NCBI RefSeq assembly: GCF_023703465.1
Contig: NZ_JAMQGP010000003.1
Location: forward strand, 1-64,000
Length of the DNA stretch: 64,000 nucleotides
DNA from: Echinimonas agarilytica
Lineage (GTDB): Bacteria > Pseudomonadota > Gammaproteobacteria > Enterobacterales > Neiellaceae
Direction: 5' to 3'
The notes under the pieces are model-generated. The model made no database searches. It was not told where the DNA came from and was given only the letters and a program-made list of their open reading frames with translations. Made by a program: the position numbers and the translations under genes. Positions within the stretch are counted from its first letter, which is position 1, and the number at the start of each line of letters is the position of its first letter. This document shows positions 8,712 through 17,776 of this stretch, in pieces.

Positions 8712-10160
8712 TTAGGCTTTAGGTATCCAAGCTCTTAACTTCATGATGATATCTGTGTGCTGTTTTGCGTTACTCGTTGCAAGGTTGGTACGCTCGCCTG
8801 GATCGTTTGAAGTGTCGTACAGCTCGATACCACCTGTTTTGTATTGAATGAAATTCCACTGTTTATAACGAACTGAATTGTTGCCCTTGTTATAAGTAAT
8901 AATCGCAGGCTTTTCCCATTGAGCGTTCGGGTTTTTCATGAGCTTAACAAGGCTATTGCCCTCTAGCTTTTCTGACGTTGAAAGATCCATGAGCTCCATT
9001 AACGTAGGCCACACATCAAGTAACGATACATGATCTTCCACGATCACAGGGGCGAGGCCAGGGGCCTTGATTATGAACGGTGTGTTAGTGCCTTTGCTCC
9101 AAAGAGAAAACTTCTCCCATCGGAGTTTTTGACCCCATTGCCAACCATGATCACCCCAGAGAACAACAATGGTGTTGTCATTGTGTGGGCTCGCTTCAAG
9201 CGCATCGAGCATGACGCCAATGGCAGCATCAGCAAAGCTGGTTGATGCTAAATATGCTTGTATCGCGCGTTTCCATTCCTCGGGCTGACTGATAATTTTC
9301 TCAGCCATAGGGGAAGAAAAATTGCGCTTAGCATAATTGGACAAATCTTGAATATCTTCGTGTGGATCCAATGGCAACTCAATGTCTTCAATCGGATACA
9401 AGTCAAAAAATTCACGAGGCGCTAGTTGAGGAGAGTGAGGACGAAAGATCCCGCATGATAGAAAAAATGGTTTCTCATGAGATGCGGGAGAGTTCATAAA
9501 GTTGGCACAGTACTGAGCGGTTTCAAAATCGCCAGTTTTTTCTTTGGGAGTATCAATCGGCCCCCAAACGGCAAATTGATTGAGGTAGCGGCCAAACTCT
9601 TTGCCATTGTATTGCGTTTCGCCATTTAACCATTTTGCGTTGCCTTTGGCGTCTTTATAGTCGCCGTGACCTGAAGTGCCTGTTCTTACTTTCGCTTGAT
9701 GTGTCCACGAACGATCATCGGAGTATTTATTCGGTTCATCATGCTTCCCTCGAGGGTGATGAAACACTTTTCCTGCTGCAATGCTGTTGTAACCTTGTTG
9801 CTGCAAGTACGCTGGCAGTGTCACCATATCTTCGTTGCCTGCAATATTTCTAAAGTTTCCAGCATTGGTGTACTGCTTGGTCGTTTCTGGACGCTTTCCC
9901 GTTAGTATTGCCACTCGTGAAGGATTACAAGCAGGGACGACTGCGTGTCCGTTTTGAAATTGAGTGCCTTGAGCTGCCAATTTGTCGATGTTAGGCGTAA
10001 TGGCTTTGCCGCCCCAAGCGCCGACTTCATTGTTTAAGTCGTCCACCGCAATCATTAATACATTGTAGGGCTTCTCGGCCGACATAGCCGAGAAGGGAGC
10101 AGTGATCAAGGCCGTTGCAACTGTTACTGCGCCGAGACTTTTTTTCATAAGGTGTTTCAT
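8712..10160 (-). CDS. secreted sulfatase, iduronate-2-sulfatase type
   Basis: Hydrolyses sulfate esters, probably on sulfated algal or animal polysaccharides, outside the cytoplasm. A signal peptide covers residues 1 to about 28 (cleavage after SAMSA). Metal-binding D40-D41 sit in IAVDDLN. The formylglycine signature C78-N-P-S-R82 followed by ILTG is intact, so the enzyme should be activated by a formylglycine-generating enzyme, which is not in the window. WGDHGWQWGQKLRWEK near residue 330 holds the second metal-binding Asp/His pair and catalytic Lys region. It is 12 bp downstream of another sulfatase, so the two form an operon. The substrate is not predictable from sequence. Confidence 0.92.
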   Translation of the reverse strand: MKHLMKKSLGAVTVATALITAPFSAMSAEKPYNVLMIAVDDLNNEVGAWGGKAITPNIDKLAAQGTQFQNGHAVVPACNPSRVAILTGKRPETTKQYTNAGNFRNIAGNEDMVTLPAYLQQQGYNSIAAGKVFHHPRGKHDEPNKYSDDRSWTHQAKVRTGTSGHGDYKDAKGNAKWLNGETQYNGKEFGRYLNQFAVWGPIDTPKEKTGDFETAQYCANFMNSPASHEKPFFLSCGIFRPHSPQLAPREFFDLYPIEDIELPLDPHEDIQDLSNYAKRNFSSPMAEKIISQPEEWKRAIQAYLASTSFADAAIGVMLDALEASPHNDNTIVVLWGDHGWQWGQKLRWEKFSLWSKGTNTPFIIKAPGLAPVIVEDHVSLLDVWPTLMELMDLSTSEKLEGNSLVKLMKNPNAQWEKPAIITYNKGNNSVRYKQWNFIQYKTGGIELYDTSNDPGERTNLATSNAKQHTDIIMKLRAWIPKA

Positions 10161-10172
10161 ACTTCTAGGCCT

Positions 10173-11714
10173 TTAGTCGTTAGTGTCAACCATCTTGGTT
10201 TTCTTAAATTTTGCATAAGCAGGATCGCCGCCGTATAGTTTTGATGCCTCGTTCCACTCGCGATTGTGAGTGGGTAAATAATTGCGCATCTTCGCGATAT
10301 CTGCGGCGTAAGGAGCGAGCTTGGCAGGTTGGCCCGCTAAGTTTTCCCATTCGTACGGATCCACGCTATGGTCATAAAACTCTTCTGTGCCATTGGCATA
10401 TTGAATGAGGCGTAACTGCTTGTATCGAACTGCGTGGTTCTTGTAACCTTGCGTCGTCAATGCTGGTGTATGCCAAGATGCATTCGCATTCTCGAGCAAT
10501 GGAATTAGGTTTTCACCTTCTACGTAATTAGGTGCATCCAACCCACTAATATTCGCCATGGTTTGCCATATGCTTTGCAGATCTACAGGGGTTTCTGTGG
10601 CGCTGTTCGGAGTCGTCACTCCTGGAACAACCCATATGTAAGGCGTACGAGTCGCTTCTTCCCATAGCGCAAATTTGCGCCAGCGGTGTTTTTCTCCCAA
10701 GTGCCAGCCATGATCTCCCCACAACACAATCATGGTGTTGTCTTTATTCGGGCCATTTTCCAACGCTTCGAGTACACGCCCAACCTGAGCATCAGCATAT
10801 GTCACCGACGCTAAGTAAGCTCGAATTGCACGTTTCCAGCCTCCTTCTTTTAAAATCATGGTGTGTTCGACAGCAGGCTTATTTTTTCCTTTCGGAAGGT
10901 CAGCTAAGTCATCTTCTTTGTAGGGAGGAAGCTCAATGCTTTGTTCCGGGTACATTTCGAAATACTTTTTAGGGACAGCCCATGGCAGATGCGGTCTAAA
11001 GATTCCCACAGACATGAAAAACGGTTGTTCATGTGTTTTCGACAGCTCTGCTGATGCCCAGCGAGCAACGTGGTAGTCATTGAGCACGTCATCTCCGCCA
11101 GCAAGTTCTGAAATTGGTAATTTGCCGATTTTATAGCGATTATTTTTCTCGGGGCCTCTAGCATCGACTTCCGCTTGCTCTTCAGTCGAGAGCGAAAATG
11201 TTTCTGGGTGCTTGTTTTGAAAGTAGTAGTAGTCCCATTCTTCCAGTCGAGCAACGGAATCTTTATGGAATATCTTGCCACCACCTAGCGTTTTGTAACC
11301 GTTTGCTTTGAAAAATGCTGGCAACGAGCGATGAGGCCCAACTACTGAGCGCCAATCACGTCCATTTGAGTAAACGCCAGATGTACTCGGGCGTAACCCC
11401 GTCATCATAGCTGAACGCGTAGCGTTGCAAATTGCCGCCGGCGCGTAGGCGCGTTGAAAGCTCATACCTTTCGACGCTAAGGCATCGATATTTGGCGTTT
11501 TTACTTGCTGATTGCGGTTAAGATTACCCACCCAATGGTTTAAGTCGTCCACAGCAATCATCAAGATATTCATAGGTTTCTGAGAACTTGATTGAGCTTC
11601 AGTAGCGGCATGAACTGGTGAAGAAAGCCAAGTCGAAACCAAAGTAACGCACGTGAGTGCAAGTGCTCGGTGCTTGTTCTGATGATTGAAAAGCCAGCGT
11701 TCAGTTCTTTTCAT
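10173..11714 (-). CDS. secreted sulfatase, iduronate-2-sulfatase type
   Basis: First gene of the two-sulfatase operon. A signal peptide covers about residues 1-36 (cleavage near VHA-AT). Metal ligands D56-D57 are in IAVDDLN. The activation motif is C96-N-A-T-R100 followed by MMTG, the C-x-A-x-R variant, which formylglycine-generating enzyme also accepts. WGDHGWHLGEKHRWRK carries the second set of active-site Asp, His and Lys. It is related to its neighbour over the whole length, but the different CxAxR/CxPSR motifs argue for old divergence and perhaps different sulfate positions. At 513 residues it is a usual length. Confidence 0.92.
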   Translation of the reverse strand: MKRTERWLFNHQNKHRALALTCVTLVSTWLSSPVHAATEAQSSSQKPMNILMIAVDDLNHWVGNLNRNQQVKTPNIDALASKGMSFQRAYAPAAICNATRSAMMTGLRPSTSGVYSNGRDWRSVVGPHRSLPAFFKANGYKTLGGGKIFHKDSVARLEEWDYYYFQNKHPETFSLSTEEQAEVDARGPEKNNRYKIGKLPISELAGGDDVLNDYHVARWASAELSKTHEQPFFMSVGIFRPHLPWAVPKKYFEMYPEQSIELPPYKEDDLADLPKGKNKPAVEHTMILKEGGWKRAIRAYLASVTYADAQVGRVLEALENGPNKDNTMIVLWGDHGWHLGEKHRWRKFALWEEATRTPYIWVVPGVTTPNSATETPVDLQSIWQTMANISGLDAPNYVEGENLIPLLENANASWHTPALTTQGYKNHAVRYKQLRLIQYANGTEEFYDHSVDPYEWENLAGQPAKLAPYAADIAKMRNYLPTHNREWNEASKLYGGDPAYAKFKKTKMVDTND

Positions 11715-12034
11715 TCTTAAATTGCTCTGTCGTGTCGAAGCCCAAAAGATGGCTTAGTAGAACTCACAATACGAGATAGCTAAATGGAATAATTGGTTAG
11801 TCGATTGCGGTACTCGGCTAAGTCATCACAACTGTGCGCTGCGCCACCTGAGCTCGCAAGGTTCTTATTTGTTAAGTAACTCTATTAGAACGACAGACTC
11901 TCGTAAATAGGGGGTAAACCGTCGTTTCTTTGCTTCAGGCACTGTTGTAACGGTCATTGGCGGGACGTATAGGGGGTGGAATACTAAGTTGTTATCAAGC
12001 GAGCCGATGGACGACTCGCCAGATGCCTTGAAGG
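11715..12034. other. 320-bp intergenic region upstream of the sulfatase operon
   Basis: No gene seen. It should hold the minus-strand promoter of the sulfatase operon and the end of the esterase transcript. A 9-base direct repeat, ATAGGGGGT, occurs at 11907-11915 and 11969-11977 (start-to-start 62 bp). Its role is unknown. A 5-bp stem near 11998-12019 is too weak to call a terminator. Confidence 0.5.
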
Positions 12035-12841
12035 TTATCGGCGATGAGTTTGAATGTCACTAAAAAACTCAAAGGTTTGAACGATATGGGTGTGCCAATA
12101 CTCCCAGCTATGTTCTCCTTCGAATGTCTCATAGATATGTGGAATACCATTTGATTTTAGCTCTTCAACGAAACGTATATTGCCTGAGTAAAGAATATCC
12201 TCTCGACCGCAATCAAAGCGTATGGGCGGAAGTTTGTTTTTGTTTTTGTTCATCCAATACACAATATTACTTTCATGGAGATTGCGGCAATCGTAAGCAT
12301 CAAGTGAATGATCGACAAACTCGGTCAGTTCAAGCAAGTCTGTGATAGACGAGTGAGCTGATATGCCGCTCACTTGCTCAGCATATTTGGCGCCTAACCT
12401 TAATGCGCCGTAGCCGCCCATGGAGAGCCCACTTAGGTAAAGAGGGCTGTTTATTGTGACATTCTCAACGGTTTTTTGTACCGCTGTGATAACGTCATCC
12501 ATAATCCACTGTTCATAATTGCCGTGTCCTTTGGTGGGTAAGTATGCGGAACCATCGCGCAAACCTCCGTCCGAAGGCATGACCAATACAAACTCAGAAA
12601 TTTTATGTTCGGAACGCAAGCGCTCGTAGACGTGATGAATGCCACCGAGCCCCATCCAAACCCAATGATTTCCATAAACGCCGTGCATTAAAACAATGAT
12701 GGGCACATTCTCTGTTTGTGCATTGACGTTGTAGATAGATACATCGTGTCTACGGTTTAAATGAGATGAATGCACGGTCACAAACTGAGTATTGTCAGGC
12801 GTGAATGCTGGATTCGAAACTTCAAGTCGGCAAATAGTCAT
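12035..12841 (-). CDS. alpha/beta-hydrolase esterase (esterase D/tributyrin esterase type)
   Basis: A 268-residue cytoplasmic serine esterase of the putative-esterase family that includes S-formylglutathione hydrolase and EstA. The nucleophile elbow is G138-L-S140-M-G. Likely triad partners are D215 (FDCGREDIL) and H244 (GEHSWEYW). The oxyanion region is LMHGVYGNHWVW. It lies 14 bp downstream of the zinc alcohol dehydrogenase, so it is co-transcribed with it. A dehydrogenase-plus-esterase pair resembles formaldehyde detoxification (FrmA/FrmB), but the esterase is not a close FrmB and the real substrate is unknown. Confidence 0.85.
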   Translation of the reverse strand: MTICRLEVSNPAFTPDNTQFVTVHSSHLNRRHDVSIYNVNAQTENVPIIVLMHGVYGNHWVWMGLGGIHHVYERLRSEHKISEFVLVMPSDGGLRDGSAYLPTKGHGNYEQWIMDDVITAVQKTVENVTINSPLYLSGLSMGGYGALRLGAKYAEQVSGISAHSSITDLLELTEFVDHSLDAYDCRNLHESNIVYWMNKNKNKLPPIRFDCGREDILYSGNIRFVEELKSNGIPHIYETFEGEHSWEYWHTHIVQTFEFFSDIQTHRR

Positions 12842-12855
12842 GTCTTTTCCTGCTT

Positions 12856-13965
12856 CTAATCTGTAAAGAGCACGACGCCTTTCGCGATGCGGCCGTTCAG
12901 CAAGTCGTCGAAACCTTGTTCCATGGTCTCGAGAGTGTAGGTTTTAGTGACGAGCTCATCTAGTTTTAAACTACCGTTCTTATAAAGGCTCAAGATACGA
13001 GGAAAATCTCGCTCTGGATTACACATTCCATAGAGCGGATTAATGTATTTTTTATCCCACTCAAACAGCTCGCAATTAAAATCAATGCGTTGTTCGATGC
13101 CACTGACTTGAACTGCTGTTCCTGCGCTACGAATAAGTGCGAGAGGAGCAGAGCCAAGCGCAGGAATAGCGGTGCATTCAAATGCATAATCAGCACCTCT
13201 CTTACCTGTGAGAGCTTTGACTTTGGCAGCCACGCGTTGAAAATCCACATCATCCGTTTCAGCAATAATGCCATGCGTCGCACCAAATTTCATCGCTTGG
13301 TCTAGCCGCTCTTGGCTAATATCAATGGCAATGATCATGGCTGCGCCTGAGAGCTTAGCTCCTTGAATAACATTGAGTCCTACACCGCCACAACCGATGA
13401 CGCAGGCAGATGTTCCCGCTTGTAGCTTGGCGGCATTCACAACCGATCCCCAACCCGTCATCACACCACAGCCTACAATCGATGCGGAGGCGAAGGGCAC
13501 ATCATGATCCATTTTCACCACGGCTTCTTGTTTCACCACGGTATACTCACTCATGGTGCCTAAATGAAACGAACGCTCCATCGGCGATCGCTCTTCGTGG
13601 CAAGCATCTGGATGGGCATGGCCCTCTAGATCGCATCCGCATACAGGGCTGTTGTTCTCACAGATATGCAGGTTACCTTCGTGACATTGAAAACAATTTC
13701 CGCATGGAATAGCCCAATTCAAAATGACATGATCACCCACAGCAACGTTGGTGACCTGATCACCAACGGCGGTGACAATGCCTGCACCTTCGTGACCCAC
13801 TACAAACTCTTTGTTCCACGTTTGAATTGAGTCCCAATCAGTATGGCAAATACCAGAGGCTTTAATTTTGACCTGAACTTCACCAGCATTTGGTTGGCCA
13901 ATGTCCAAGGTTGTTAGGCGATATTGGCCTTGTCCGTTGGACACAATTGCGCGAGATTTCAACAT
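12856..13965 (-). CDS. zinc-dependent alcohol dehydrogenase (class III-like MDR)
   Basis: NAD-dependent medium-chain dehydrogenase of 369 residues. Catalytic zinc ligands are C40 (GICHTD), H58-E59 (GHEG) and a Cys near 168 (VGCGVMTG). The structural zinc lobe is present as C88, C91, C94 and C102. The nucleotide-binding motif is GCGGVGLNVIQGAKLSGA. The pattern is that of class III (FrmA/AdhC) or mycothiol-type dehydrogenases. The divergent AraC-type gene 199 bp away is the likely regulator. I infer aldehyde or alcohol oxidation; the specific substrate is open. Confidence 0.88.
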   Translation of the reverse strand: MLKSRAIVSNGQGQYRLTTLDIGQPNAGEVQVKIKASGICHTDWDSIQTWNKEFVVGHEGAGIVTAVGDQVTNVAVGDHVILNWAIPCGNCFQCHEGNLHICENNSPVCGCDLEGHAHPDACHEERSPMERSFHLGTMSEYTVVKQEAVVKMDHDVPFASASIVGCGVMTGWGSVVNAAKLQAGTSACVIGCGGVGLNVIQGAKLSGAAMIIAIDISQERLDQAMKFGATHGIIAETDDVDFQRVAAKVKALTGKRGADYAFECTAIPALGSAPLALIRSAGTAVQVSGIEQRIDFNCELFEWDKKYINPLYGMCNPERDFPRILSLYKNGSLKLDELVTKTYTLETMEQGFDDLLNGRIAKGVVLFTD

Positions 13966-14164
13966 GAGTCTTTTCCAAATAGGGCGTTGGGGGTTATGAA
14001 CGAGTTACATTGGAACACGGAATAAAAAGGAGATCTGACAGGAAAGAGTAAAAATGTGTTAGATATTTGACATTTATAAGGGGTTTTTGTGCAAATTTGA
14101 GCTAGTTCTCCGTATGTAATGTTAATATCATGCGGTACAGTTGTTTTGAGCTAGAGCAATTTTC

Positions 14165-15028
14165 ATGAACAAATTTGAAGTTTATTGTGAGCCTTTTTGT
14201 ATTCGTGAAGGGGTTCAGTTTGAAATACACCAAGTCAGTTACGATGAAAATGCAGATTACTCATGCTTTATGCATTTTCATGAAGTGCATGAAATTATTG
14301 TTTTTGACCACATAGAAGGTTCTTACTTTTATGGTCAGGGCACATCGGCTTTAGAGGATGATGATGTGGTGTTTACGCCCAGTCTTGAAACGCATGATTT
14401 TGAGCTTTCAGACAAAGCCAAGTCTTGGTCTATCATTCAGTTTTTGCCCGAATTTTTAACACAACCCGGCTTAGAAAAAGAAGCTGCCTTCCTACGCCAA
14501 GGAATGCACTTACGATTAAAAGGTGAACATCTCACTTTTTTAAAACAACAAGTGTCTTGGCTGCAATACAGCTATTTACAAAATCCGTTGAGTAATCAGA
14601 GTTTAACGCTATTGAAATTATTGATAATTTGGCTCGTGGAACATGCCATTCCCGTCACGCCACCTCATACTCAGCCTATCCATTTATCAAAGAGTTACGT
14701 CAAGTTAGAGGCTGTTATTAATCTTTTTCGGCACAGTGCTCATGTGGATATGTCGCTGGTTGAAGCCGCAGAGCTTTGTCATATTTCTACATCATATTTT
14801 TCGCGCTTATTTAAAAGCGTATTCCGGTGTAACTTTTCGGAATATACCATTCGTCACAAGCTATACAGTGCAGCACGCATGTTGAGCCAAGAGAAAGCCT
14901 CAATTACTGAAATAAGTTACGAGCTTAACTTCTCCAACCCGTCACATTTTATCGCGTTATTTAAGAAGCAATTTGGAATTACGCCGAAGAAATATCGTAC
15001 TCAAATGCAGCAGAGAATTGATTCATAA
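14165..15028 (+). CDS. AraC-family transcriptional regulator
   Basis: A 287-residue DNA-binding regulator. The N-terminal half (about 1-130) resembles a cupin ligand-binding domain (HFHEVHEIIVFDHIEGSYFYGQG). The C-terminal 100 residues form the two-helix-turn-helix AraC domain, with ISTSYFSRLFKSVFRCNFSEYTIRHKL and the second helix around ITEISYELNFSNPSHFIALFKKQFGITPKKYR. It is divergent from the alcohol dehydrogenase/esterase pair, which is its likely target. The ligand is unknown. Confidence 0.88.
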   Translation: MNKFEVYCEPFCIREGVQFEIHQVSYDENADYSCFMHFHEVHEIIVFDHIEGSYFYGQGTSALEDDDVVFTPSLETHDFELSDKAKSWSIIQFLPEFLTQPGLEKEAAFLRQGMHLRLKGEHLTFLKQQVSWLQYSYLQNPLSNQSLTLLKLLIIWLVEHAIPVTPPHTQPIHLSKSYVKLEAVINLFRHSAHVDMSLVEAAELCHISTSYFSRLFKSVFRCNFSEYTIRHKLYSAARMLSQEKASITEISYELNFSNPSHFIALFKKQFGITPKKYRTQMQQRIDS

Positions 15029-15033
15029 TAGAA

Positions 15034-15927
15034 TTATATACCTAACCTATGTTGCTGCTGAATTAAAAATTCAATGAGTCGTTGGACTTTCAGCTGCCTA
15101 AATTTGGGCTTAGGATAGACAATGTTAATGGGGAGCTTGGCGCTATGCCAATGCTCTAATACATTCACTAATCTGCCTTTGCGAATGTCGGTTTCTACGT
15201 AGTAACCTGGAAGCCGAGCAACCCCTTTTCCACTGAGCGCAGCGGCACGTTGCACATGTCCGTTGGGGCAAATAAACTTTCCTTTGACCGTGATTTCTGC
15301 GCGCTGTTGATTTGGCCCATTAAATGCCCATCGTACAACAGAGCCATGAATGACTTGGTGTTGATTCAGTTGTTTTGGGTGGTCGATTGTACCGTGCTGC
15401 TCAATATAACTGGGTGATGCACATAAGTAGCTATTCACATGCGCTAGTGGCCGAGCGACAAGAGAGGAATCGCCTAACATGCCCATGCGAATGGCTAGAT
15501 CATACTGCTCTGCAATAATGTCAACGTGATGGCTGGCAAAATCTAGGTGTACGTCAATGTGTGGGTGAAGCTCGGAGAATTGAAGTATTAACGGTGCCAG
15601 CAATTCCTCTCCAAATTTTCCTCCGACTGAGTTAATACGCAAACGCCCAGACAAGTGCTGGCTGCTTTCTACGGCTAAAAGCTGCGCCTGATGTAGCATT
15701 TCAATTGCTCTACTTGCGTGTTGGTAAAAGCGCTCACCGGCATCGGTGAGTTGCATTGAACGTGTTGTGCGCTCAATTAAACGAACCCCCATTGTTTGTT
15801 CAAGGCGGGCGATGATTTGAGAGACTCGGGGGCGTGATATGGATAAGCGTTCAGCAGCTTCGGTAAAACTTTTAACCTCTGCCACCACAATAAACTCTGA
15901 GATTCCGTTGATATTAAATTGATTCAT
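15034..15927 (-). CDS. LysR-family transcriptional regulator
   Basis: A 297-residue regulator with an N-terminal winged helix-turn-helix (residues about 8-66, FTEAAERLSISRPRVSQIIARLEQTMGVRLIERTTRSMQLTDAG) and a LysR substrate-binding domain from about 90 on. It belongs to the CrgA/DhcR-like group often found beside oxidoreductases. It is divergent from the aldo/keto reductase at 16065, with 137 bp between start codons, and so probably controls that gene and itself. Confidence 0.88.
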   Translation of the reverse strand: MNQFNINGISEFIVVAEVKSFTEAAERLSISRPRVSQIIARLEQTMGVRLIERTTRSMQLTDAGERFYQHASRAIEMLHQAQLLAVESSQHLSGRLRINSVGGKFGEELLAPLILQFSELHPHIDVHLDFASHHVDIIAEQYDLAIRMGMLGDSSLVARPLAHVNSYLCASPSYIEQHGTIDHPKQLNQHQVIHGSVVRWAFNGPNQQRAEITVKGKFICPNGHVQRAAALSGKGVARLPGYYVETDIRKGRLVNVLEHWHSAKLPINIVYPKPKFRQLKVQRLIEFLIQQQHRLGI

Positions 15928-16064
15928 TTAGCTTACCAATGATGTAAATTAATGGCTAATTATAACCAATGTCAGCTGCCCTATACTATGCGTGCATCAT
16001 AACTTTAGGTCACCTCGGGCGTTGCTTTATCGCCTTGTTAACTAACAACCAGTGAAGGGCAGGT

Positions 16065-17048
16065 ATGAACTATCGAATTTTGGGTAAGACGGGCTTTAAA
16101 GTTTCGGAAATAGGACTGGGTTGCTGGCAATTGGGGGGTGATTTTGGACCTGTCGCCGAGCATACAGCTTCAGATATTTTGGCTGCAGCTTCAGACGCTG
16201 GCATTAATTTTTGGGATACTGCAGATGTATATGGCGGTGGATTAAGTGAACAACGTATTGGCGATTGGACTCAGAAACAGCTTGAACAAGAGCGAGTGGT
16301 TGTCACCAAGGTCGGGCGCGATGGAGCGCTATATCCGAATCAATACAGCAAAGCGGCAGTGAAGGCGAATTTGGAGGCCTCGGCTAAACGGCTACAAGTG
16401 GAAGCGATTGACTTGGCACAATTGCATTGTGTTCCCAAAGATGTACTGATGGGCGGTGACTTGCTGGCGTGGATGGAAGACTTTCAGCAGCAAGGTCTGA
16501 TACGTCATTTTGGAGCGAGCATCGAGACGATTGAAGAAGGCTTGTTTGCTATTCAGCATCCAAAGTTGGCGAGTTTGCAATTGATTTTCAATGTCTTCCG
16601 CCAAGATGCAGCGGAAAGACTGTTGCCCGAAGCGCTCAAGAATAATGTTGGGATCATTGTTCGTTTGCCTTTAGCGAGTGGTTTATTGTCGGGCAAGATG
16701 ACGGCACAACAGACGTTTGATGAAGGTGATCATCGCCGTTACAACAAAGACGGGGCTTTTTTCCACGTGGGTGAAACCTTTAATGGCATTCCGTTTAATA
16801 CGGGAGTTGTGCTGGCCGAACAGCTTAAATCATTGATACCTAGCAATATGACACTCCATCAGGTCGCTTTGAGATGGTTACTTGATCAACCTGCAGTGAG
16901 CAGTGTGATCGCCGGGGCAAGCAAAGTTGAACAAGTAAAGAGTAATGCTGCGGTTTCACAACTTGCGCCTCTGAGCTCTGATATGCACTTGTTGCTGACT
17001 CGTTTTTATCAACAATCAGTGCGCCAGCACATTCGGGGTGGGATTTAA
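16065..17048 (+). CDS. aldo/keto reductase
   Basis: A 327-residue NADPH-dependent (beta/alpha)8-barrel reductase. The catalytic tetrad is visible as D51 and Y56 (DTADVYGGGLSE), K82 (VVVTKVG) and a His near 118 (QLHCVP). The C-terminal coenzyme-binding part contains SSVIAGASKVEQVKSN. A good ribosome-binding site (GAAGGGCAGGT) precedes the ATG. The divergent LysR gene suggests inducible expression, perhaps by a reactive carbonyl. The substrate cannot be inferred. Confidence 0.88.
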   Translation: MNYRILGKTGFKVSEIGLGCWQLGGDFGPVAEHTASDILAAASDAGINFWDTADVYGGGLSEQRIGDWTQKQLEQERVVVTKVGRDGALYPNQYSKAAVKANLEASAKRLQVEAIDLAQLHCVPKDVLMGGDLLAWMEDFQQQGLIRHFGASIETIEEGLFAIQHPKLASLQLIFNVFRQDAAERLLPEALKNNVGIIVRLPLASGLLSGKMTAQQTFDEGDHRRYNKDGAFFHVGETFNGIPFNTGVVLAEQLKSLIPSNMTLHQVALRWLLDQPAVSSVIAGASKVEQVKSNAAVSQLAPLSSDMHLLLTRFYQQSVRQHIRGGI

Positions 17049-17105
17049 CTGATACTCAAAGCCACGTCTGGTGGGGATGGTTTTTTAGGCGTTGAAACGC
17101 TAGCA

Positions 17106-17156
17106 TCAATCGCTTGTCATAGAACGACATCATATGGGCTTGAGACAAGCGATTGA
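17106..17156 (+). other. long-looped 13-bp hairpin abutting the DUF938 gene
   Basis: The arms TCAATCGCTTGTC (17106-17118) and GACAAGCGATTGA (17144-17156) are perfectly complementary with a 25-base loop. The right arm ends one base before a possible GTG start at 17157. The hairpin could terminate the reductase transcript or control translation of the next gene. Confidence 0.65.
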
Positions 17157-17168
17157 GTGAGAGATATT

Positions 17169-17765
17169 GTGCAACTGAAACCTTATAGCCAAGCGGCCGA
17201 AAATAATAAAAATTATATTTTAGAACAGCTTAAAGTTTATCTGCCCGATCCCGTTACCGTGCTAGAAATAGGGTCTGGAACGGGTCAGCATGCTGTGTAT
17301 TTTTCAGCTCAATTGCCACATTTGCAATGGCAGACTTCAGATTTAGAGTGCAATCATTCTGGCATTGCACAATGGATCGAAGAATCTAGGGCTAATAATG
17401 TTGCTCATCCGATCAACCTCAATGTGCAAGATGGTCATTGGCATGAGTTTAAGGCGGAAGCCGTGTACTCAGCCAATACCGCACACATTATGTCTTGGGA
17501 TCGGGTTCAAGACATGATCAAAGGCATCAGTGCCATGCTTCCTCGAGGAGGACATTGGTTTCAATACGGACCTTTTAATGTTGCGGGTCAATATACGAGC
17601 CAGAGCAATGCTGACTTTGATGCGTGGTTAAAAGAAGATGATGCACGAAGAGGTATTCGAGACATTGAAGCGATGACAGAGTTTGCGTATCAGTATCGGA
17701 TAAAATTGTTGGCAGACATGAGCATGCCTGCCAACAATCGACTACTGATCTTTAAACGATTCTAA
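17169..17765 (+). CDS. DUF938 class I SAM-dependent methyltransferase
   Basis: About 198 residues matching the DUF938 family: KPYSQAAENNKNYIL at the start, then the SAM motif VLEIGSGTGQHAVYFSAQLPHLQWQTSDLE. The biological substrate of the family is not established to my knowledge. I place the start at the GTG at 17169 because the family begins near KP(F/Y)SQAAE and GAGAG lies 5 bases upstream. A GTG at 17157 is the alternative, but it abuts the hairpin arm. The gene is 120 bp after the reductase and convergent with the lipoprotein gene that follows. Confidence 0.85.
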   Translation: MQLKPYSQAAENNKNYILEQLKVYLPDPVTVLEIGSGTGQHAVYFSAQLPHLQWQTSDLECNHSGIAQWIEESRANNVAHPINLNVQDGHWHEFKAEAVYSANTAHIMSWDRVQDMIKGISAMLPRGGHWFQYGPFNVAGQYTSQSNADFDAWLKEDDARRGIRDIEAMTEFAYQYRIKLLADMSMPANNRLLIFKRF

Positions 17766-17776
17766 ATACTTTTAAC

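Noticed and set aside
8498-8722. 74-codon ORF on the plus strand
   Set aside because: It runs through the sulfatase terminator hairpin and into the 3' end of the sulfatase gene. It has no recognisable domain and only a poor ribosome-binding site.
11907-11977. Direct repeat ATAGGGGGT upstream of the sulfatase operon
   Set aside because: Only two copies of 9 bases, far from the start codon, and no known regulator site recognised. Recorded in the region note only.
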